The position numbers and the translations under genes were made by a program. A stretch of DNA of 54,852 nt from Actinoplanes utahensis (GTDB lineage Bacteria; Actinomycetota; Actinomycetes; Mycobacteriales; Micromonosporaceae): positions 1 through 54,852 of the forward strand of contig NZ_BOMZ01000045.1 of the NCBI RefSeq assembly GCF_016862455.1, read 5' to 3'. Shown here piece after piece: positions 50,881-54,852 of the stretch (the stretch's first letter is position 1; every line of letters begins with the position of its first letter). The notes under the pieces were generated by a model. The model ran no database searches and was not told the DNA's origin. It was given only the letters and a program-made list of their open reading frames with translations.

Positions 50881-51447
50881 GTGGGATTCTTCGACGACGT
50901 GCCACCGCCCCCGCCGCCCGAGCCGTTCGTGGAGCCACCCCGGCCGTCTTGGATGCGTTCCGAGACGACGATCGGCGGCGCGGTCGCCGGCAGTTTCCTG
51001 CTGGCCCGCAGCGAGACCGCCGCCGTGGGCCTGTCCGGTCTCGTCGCCTACCCGAACGGTTTCGAGTTCACCGTCGTCGCCGTCCTCCGTGACGAGGACC
51101 GGGCCGGCCGGGTCTTCGACCACGTGTTCAACCGATTCCGCGGCGACGAGCCGTTGACCCCACAGTTCCTGCGGCTCGGCATCCGGTTCGCGGACGGCGG
51201 CGTGGTCACCAACCTGAGCGGAACCCCACCGTGGGATCGCGGAGCCGACGCTCCGATGCTGATCGGCCAGAGCGGCGGGGGAGGCGGCCGCCGTTACGAC
51301 ATGCAGCACTGGGTCCACCCACTACCACCACCCGGCCCGGTCACCTTCGTGATCGAGTGGCCCGCCTACGGCATCACCGAAACCCGGGCCACCCTCGACG
51401 GCACCCTGATCCGCACCGCCGCCACCCAGGCCATCTCCCTCTGGTGA
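50881..51447 (+). CDS. Conserved hypothetical protein, 188 aa
   Basis: I do not recognise the family by name. The start GTG 50881 gives MGFFDDVPPPPPPEPFVEPP, a Pro-rich tail of about 20 residues, followed by a beta-rich domain (GGAVAGSFLLARSETAAVGL, NGFEFTVVAVLRDED, LRLGIRFADGGVVTNL, GPVTFVIEWPAYGITETRAT). A glycine loop QSGGGGGRRYDMQHWVHPLP precedes the last strands. No signal peptide is visible and the first residues are soluble in character. It is divergent from fadH. Similar FFDDVPPPPP openings are common in actinobacterial hypotheticals. Confidence 0.75.
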   Translation: MGFFDDVPPPPPPEPFVEPPRPSWMRSETTIGGAVAGSFLLARSETAAVGLSGLVAYPNGFEFTVVAVLRDEDRAGRVFDHVFNRFRGDEPLTPQFLRLGIRFADGGVVTNLSGTPPWDRGADAPMLIGQSGGGGGRRYDMQHWVHPLPPPGPVTFVIEWPAYGITETRATLDGTLIRTAATQAISLW

Positions 51448-51621
51448 CCACCGCGCCCACTCTGCCCCGTGCGGCCCGCCCCGCCGCGTCTGCCGCACCC
51501 ACTCGACACTGCGGGGCCGTGCCCCCCGGCGCCCGTGCGTCCCGCTCGCCTCGCGCGGTGGACACGGTCGGGTGTGGTCCGGCGAAGGGCGGCCCACGGC
51601 GTACCAACGAAAGATCTTGAA

Positions 51622-51627
51622 TATGAT
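51622..51627 (+). promoter_or_regulatory. -10 element for leaderless methyltransferase mRNA
   Basis: TATGAT, a near-consensus -10, ends seven bases before the GTG start at 51634, and there is no ribosome site between. Transcription would begin at or next to the start codon. No clear -35 is seen. Confidence 0.5.
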
Positions 51628-51633
51628 CCATCG

Positions 51634-52275
51634 GTGACCTCGGAGAATCGCGCCGCCCTGGACCCTGACCTGCTGAACGCCGCGAAAGCGGCGACCGGCT
51701 TCATGCCGGAGGACGAAGGGCTGGCGCTGGCCGAGGCCGCGCTCGCGGCGCCGGACGGGCCGCTGCTGGAGGTCGGCAGCTACCTCGGCAAGTCGACGCT
51801 CTATCTGGCGGCGGCGGCGCGGGCCAGAGGTGGCAGGGTGGTGACCGTCGATCATCACCGGGGGTCCGAGGAGCATCAGGCCGGGTGGGAATATCACGAC
51901 GCGACGCTCGTCGACCCGGCCGTCGGGAAGATCGACACACTGCCCGGGTTCCGGCAGACCATCGCGACCGCCGGCGCCGAGGATGTCGTGGTTGCCGTGG
52001 TGGCGCGGGCCGAGGACTTCGCCGGGCTGTGGGCCAGCCCGCTGGCGTTCCTGTTCCTCGACGGCAGCCACACCGACGAGTCCGCGCAGCGGGATCTCGC
52101 GTCGTGGGCGCCGCACCTGGCCGTCGGCGGGACCCTCGCCATCCATGACGTCTTCCCGGATCCGGCCGACGGCGGGCAGGCGCCCTACCGCATCTATCGC
52201 AAAGCCCTCGACTCGGGCGATTACCTCGAGCTCACGGGGCAGGGTTCGCTACGGCTGCTGCGCCGGGAGCGCTGA
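51634..52275 (+). CDS. Class I SAM methyltransferase (CmcI-like), 213 aa
   Basis: Rossmann-fold methyltransferase of the type found with cephalosporin hydroxylase CmcI and sugar O-methyltransferases. Motif I is LLEVGSYLGKSTLYLAAAAR (E-V-G-x-x-x-G-x-S/T), the acidic SAM-ribose loop is VVTVDHHRGSEE and the later motif LFLDGSHTDESAQRDLASWA contains the metal-ligand style D-G-x-H. The C-terminus LAVGGTLAIHDVFPDPADGG fits. It starts at GTG 51634, probably without a leader. The gene converges with the toroid protein gene and overlaps it by 44 bases at the 3' end. The substrate is unknown. Confidence 0.85.
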   Translation: MTSENRAALDPDLLNAAKAATGFMPEDEGLALAEAALAAPDGPLLEVGSYLGKSTLYLAAAARARGGRVVTVDHHRGSEEHQAGWEYHDATLVDPAVGKIDTLPGFRQTIATAGAEDVVVAVVARAEDFAGLWASPLAFLFLDGSHTDESAQRDLASWAPHLAVGGTLAIHDVFPDPADGGQAPYRIYRKALDSGDYLELTGQGSLRLLRRER

Positions 52276-53278
52276 TCAGGTCCGCCTTCTCCCGGAAGAT
52301 CGCCGACCGTGGGTGCCGGCCGTCCAGCGCATCGACGGCCAGCACCACCGCCGCGGCCGTCCAGGTCGTGCGTTCCACCGGCCAGCGGACACCGTCGGTC
52401 AGCACCAGGCCGGTCCAGTAGGAGCCGTCGGCCTCCCGAAGGTGCTGCATCGCCGCGACCATCTCGGTGGCGGCCGCCCGATCACCCATCGTGTCGAGGG
52501 AGAGGGCGAGCTCGCAGGTCTCGGCCCCGGTCACCCACGGCTGATCGGAGACGCAGCGTGCGCCCTTGCCCGGCACCACGAACTCGTCCCACCGCTCGTC
52601 GATCCGTTGCCGGGCCACCGTCCCGCGGACCGCGCCGCCGAGAATCGGGTAGTACCAGTCCATCGAGTACCGGGACTTGTCCGCGAACAGCTCCGGACGC
52701 CGGTTGAGCGCGGCGGACAGCAGGTCGGCGGCGAGCTCCCAGTCCGGCTGCGGCTCCCCGATCCGGTCGGCGATCGCGGTGCCGCAGCGCAGCGCCTGGT
52801 GGATGCTGGCGCACCCGGTCAGTAGCGCCACCTCGTCACCGGCCGCCCACCAGATCTGCCCACCGGGACCCTGCAGACCGGTCACGAAGTCGAGCGCCCG
52901 CTGGACCGTCGGCCACATCCGGGTCAGGAACTCGTCGTCGCCGGTGCACAGCCAGTGATGCCAGCAGCCGACCGCGAGATAGGCGGCGTGGTTCGTCTCC
53001 GCCGTCGGGTCGACGACCACTCCATGCGACTCGTACCGGGACGCCCACGACCCGTCCGCCCGCTGCGACCGGCGCAACCAGTCGTAGGCGGCCGCGGCCC
53101 GCTCCGTCTCCCCGCCCACGTCCAGCGCCATGGCCGCCTCGACGTGATCCCACGGGTCGGCCTGCCCACCGGAATACCACGGGATCAACCCGTCGGCCTC
53201 CTGCTCCCCGGCGATGCTGGCGACGGTGGCCCGGACCGCGTCGGAGCTCAGCACGCCCGGCAGCTCAGGCACCGACAC
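52232..53278 (-). CDS. Alpha/alpha-toroid protein (prenyltransferase/squalene-cyclase-like), 348 aa
   Basis: Helical-barrel protein with repeated motifs as in terpene cyclases, prenyltransferase beta subunits or six-hairpin glycosidases. Repeat elements are AAAYDWLRRSQRADGSWASR, ATEMVAAMQHLREADGSYWT and WWAAGDEVALLTGCASIHQA. Asp/Glu residues in the barrel (GGQADPWDHVEAAMAL, RYSMDWYYPILGG) could be catalytic, but the D-x-D-D motif of cyclases is absent, so a non-cyclase role is likely. The start is GTG 53278, 14 bases inside the preceding methyltransferase gene. It is part of a GT4-methyltransferase-toroid group that I recall as conserved in actinobacteria. Confidence 0.75.
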   Translation of the reverse strand: MSVPELPGVLSSDAVRATVASIAGEQEADGLIPWYSGGQADPWDHVEAAMALDVGGETERAAAAYDWLRRSQRADGSWASRYESHGVVVDPTAETNHAAYLAVGCWHHWLCTGDDEFLTRMWPTVQRALDFVTGLQGPGGQIWWAAGDEVALLTGCASIHQALRCGTAIADRIGEPQPDWELAADLLSAALNRRPELFADKSRYSMDWYYPILGGAVRGTVARQRIDERWDEFVVPGKGARCVSDQPWVTGAETCELALSLDTMGDRAAATEMVAAMQHLREADGSYWTGLVLTDGVRWPVERTTWTAAAVVLAVDALDGRHPRSAIFREKADLISAPGAAAVANPAP

Positions 53279-53987
53279 CGACGGCCACCTCCTCCTTCGC
53301 CAGGTAGATCACCACGCTCTTGCCGATCAGTGGGTTGAGCGCCTGCTCCAGCACCCGGGTGAACACCGGCTTGTCGACGATGTCCCAGACCAGCAGCTTG
53401 TGGTACGCCCGGGTCGGAGCGGCGTCGCCGATCGCGCACTTCAACCACCAGTACGGGCTGTGCAGCGCGTGTGCGAACCCGTTGCCGGTCACCTTCAGAC
53501 CCGCCGCCCGCAGCCGGCCGGCCAGCTCGTCCTCCTTGTAGATGCGGACGTGCCCGCCCTCGTTGGCGTGGTACTCGTCGGACAGTGCCCAGCACACCCG
53601 CTCCGGCAGCCAGCGCGGCACCGTCACCGCCGCCAGCCCGCCCGGCTTGAGTACCCGGGTCAATTCGGCGATCGCCGTCACGTCGTCCGGGATGTGCTCG
53701 AGAACCTCGGAGGCGATGATCCGGTCGAAACTCGCGTCCGGAAACGGCAGGGACAGCAGGTTCCCCTGTACGGTGGTGGCGCTCGCCGTCGCCGGAACCT
53801 CCCCGGCCAGCTCCATCGCCGCACACCACTGCCGGGTGGTGGCCAGGTCCTTGGCGTTCAGGTCCAGGGCGACGACATCCGCCCCACGCCGGTACGCCTC
53901 GAAGGTGTGCCGGCCCTCGCCGCAACCGAGGTCGAGAACCCGCATCCCCGGCCGCACATCCAGCCGGTCGTAGTCGACGGTCAACAA
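53265..53987 (-). CDS. Class I SAM-dependent methyltransferase, about 240 aa
   Basis: Methyltransferase of the Ubi/Methyltransf_11 type. Motif I is VLDLGCGEGRHTFEAYRRGA, followed by VVALDLNAKDL (acidic loop), LPFPDASFDRIIASEVLEHI (motif IV) and VLKPGGLAAVTVPRWLPERV (motif V/VI). The C-terminal 100 residues include LHSPYWWLKCAIGD and AYHKLLVWDIVDKPVFTRVL, which look like a substrate lid. The start is uncertain. The family opens LLTVDYDRLDVRPG and two TTG codons at 53987 and 53984 fit, with GAAAGG upstream. It overlaps the toroid gene by 14 bases, and glycosylation and methylation probably act on one molecule. Confidence 0.82.
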   Translation of the reverse strand: MLTVDYDRLDVRPGMRVLDLGCGEGRHTFEAYRRGADVVALDLNAKDLATTRQWCAAMELAGEVPATASATTVQGNLLSLPFPDASFDRIIASEVLEHIPDDVTAIAELTRVLKPGGLAAVTVPRWLPERVCWALSDEYHANEGGHVRIYKEDELAGRLRAAGLKVTGNGFAHALHSPYWWLKCAIGDAAPTRAYHKLLVWDIVDKPVFTRVLEQALNPLIGKSVVIYLAKEEVAVGVGA

Positions 53988-54158
53988 GTTGTATCTACCT
54001 TTCCTGCGCGTTCCGGCGCGCGCCTCTCGTTGTCTTCCGTGGTCCGGCCCGCACGGTGCGGGCCGGTGAAGTGCTCCCGCACGTGCCACATCGGCGGTCG
54101 CCGCACGTGACGCCGGCGGCCGTTCACGCAGCGCGCTCGTGACCGCCGGGCGGTGTGA
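53988..54158. other. Intergenic region before methyltransferase
   Basis: No gene is visible in these 171 bases. The GAAAGG ribosome site of the methyltransferase lies at the left end. Confidence 0.4.
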
Positions 54159-54852
54159 TCACCGGGTCTTCCCGCTGCGTGCGGCGTCGATCGCTGCGGC
54201 GTACCACTCCGCGGTCCGCATCGCGGTCCGCCGCCAGGTGAACTGCTCGACCGCGCGGCGGCGTCCCTCGGCACCGAGCCGTCTCCGGAGCTCCGTGTCG
54301 TCGAGCAGCCGGCCGATGGCGGCCGACAACGCCTCGGAGTCACCCGGTGGAACGTGGAGGGAGGCGAGCCCGTCCGGCCCGGCCACTTCCGGAAGGGCGC
54401 CGGCCGTGGTCACCACCAGCGGCACACCGCAGGCCATCGCCTCGACCGCGGGCAGGGAGAATCCCTCGTACCGGGACGGAACCGCCGCCACGGTCGCCGA
54501 CCGGAACAGTTCCGCCAGTTCCGCATCCGTCAGCCCGGAGACGAACCTGACCACGTCACCGAGCCCCAGCCTGGTGATCGACTGGGCGGCTGGGCCTTTC
54601 GGCCGTGCCGTGCCGACGACGACCAGCTCGACATCCCGTTCCGCCCGCAGCTTGGCGACCGCCTCGATCAGTTCCGGCAGCCCCTTGAGCGGCACATCCG
54701 CACTGGCCACTGCCACGATCCGCGCGGGTCCTGGCGCCCCGGCATTCTGTCCAGAGCTCTCCGTGCCGTCCGGGTCCGTGCCGTCCGGGTCCGTGCCGTC
54801 CGGGTCCGTGCCGTCCGGGTCCGTGCCGTCCGGGTCCGTGCCGTCCGGGTCC
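54159..54852 (-). CDS. GT4-family glycosyltransferase, C-terminal part (cut by window edge)
   Basis: Partial gene, open to the right edge. The C-terminal Rossmann domain is clear: RIVAVASADVPLKGLPELIE at the domain start, ERDVELVVVGTARPKGPAAQ, FVSGLTDAELAELFRSATVA and the E-x7-E region SRYEGFSLPAVEAMACGVPL that binds the nucleotide sugar. The last residues, FTWRRTAMRTAEWYAAAIDA, are the usual helix that crosses back. From 54760 to the edge the frame encodes Thr-Arg-Thr-Ala-Arg repeats (about six), which do not belong to the fold and lie where the two lobes should join. The rest is typical; the N-terminal acceptor domain is outside the window. Confidence 0.85.
   Translation of the reverse strand, partial: DPDGTDPDGTDPDGTDPDGTDPDGTDPDGTESSGQNAGAPGPARIVAVASADVPLKGLPELIEAVAKLRAERDVELVVVGTARPKGPAAQSITRLGLGDVVRFVSGLTDAELAELFRSATVAAVPSRYEGFSLPAVEAMACGVPLVVTTAGALPEVAGPDGLASLHVPPGDSEALSAAIGRLLDDTELRRRLGAEGRRRAVEQFTWRRTAMRTAEWYAAAIDAARSGKTR
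54761..54852. repeat. 15-bp tandem repeat inside the glycosyltransferase frame
   Basis: GTGCCGTCCGGGTCC repeats about six times up to the window edge with no interruption. In the frame of the glycosyltransferase it encodes TRTAR units. Confidence 0.9.

Noticed and set aside
54761..54852. CRISPR array
   Set aside because: The 15-bp units are directly adjacent with no spacers, and no cas genes are in the window.
1..54852. tRNA or rRNA genes
   Set aside because: I saw no cloverleaf with conserved GGTTCGAAT-type arms and no rRNA signature. This was by eye, so a covariance-model scan would be needed to exclude them.

Overview
The window is high-GC DNA (about 70%) with many GTG starts, 1-4 base stop/start overlaps inside operons and a DtxR/IdeR-type iron box. 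Protein families such as DUF6114/DUF6230, EXLDI, DUF2277, Acg-like nitroreductase and an actinobacterial type SecA2 point to a filamentous actinobacterium, most likely Micromonosporaceae (Actinoplanes-like). This taxonomic placement is inferred from recognised families, not from a database search. I found no rRNA, tRNA or CRISPR array.

Layout. 1-1196: decayed insertion-sequence remnants ending in an IS-end-like repeat. 1197-2568: a short-chain dehydrogenase and a PRC-barrel protein. 2607-7073: an iron-siderophore ABC uptake operon on the minus strand (binding lipoprotein, two permeases, ATPase, then a cupin) behind an iron box that lies inside a perfect 13-bp inverted repeat. 7414-8400: a conserved hypothetical and a decayed tetracycline-resistance-like GTPase. 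8450-12191: a MacB/LolD-type ATPase with a 927-residue FtsX permease, and DUF2277. 12237-16650: a DUF6230/DUF6114 envelope pair, divergent from an orphan CHASE3 histidine kinase. 16877-20351: a molybdenum hydroxylase made of an FAD subunit and a fused 2Fe-2S/molybdopterin subunit. 20494-23859: a possible three-gene operon of a hypothetical, SecA2 and an HFCD flavoprotein.

23951-33003: mostly small metabolic and accessory genes. These are a broken VOC gene, a HIT-like protein, L-lactate permease, an AraC regulator divergent from DUF2000, an Acg-like nitroreductase, an EXLDI gene leading a DrrAB-type ABC exporter, a HIT hydrolase, a 54-residue membrane protein and a GNAT. 33367-37394: a complete chvE-mmsA-mmsB monosaccharide ABC importer with an intercistronic hairpin and a perfect 15-bp terminator stem. 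37520-44686: a hypothetical, a SWIM/SNF2 helicase, a frameshifted gene, and a type I hsdM-hsdS pair with no hsdR in view.

44676-50656: on the minus strand, two bacterial PH-domain membrane proteins, then a fadH / enoyl-CoA hydratase / PadR / YrhB-like operon with a palindrome at its promoter. 50881-54852: a hypothetical, a probably leaderless CmcI-like methyltransferase, and a minus-strand cluster of GT4 glycosyltransferase (cut by the window edge), class I methyltransferase and an alpha/alpha-toroid protein. The glycosyltransferase carries a 15-bp tandem repeat inside its coding frame.

Cross-cutting features are a dispersed partly palindromic repeat in four intergenic places, 15-bp tandem repeats at three separate sites, and two genes that look frameshifted.
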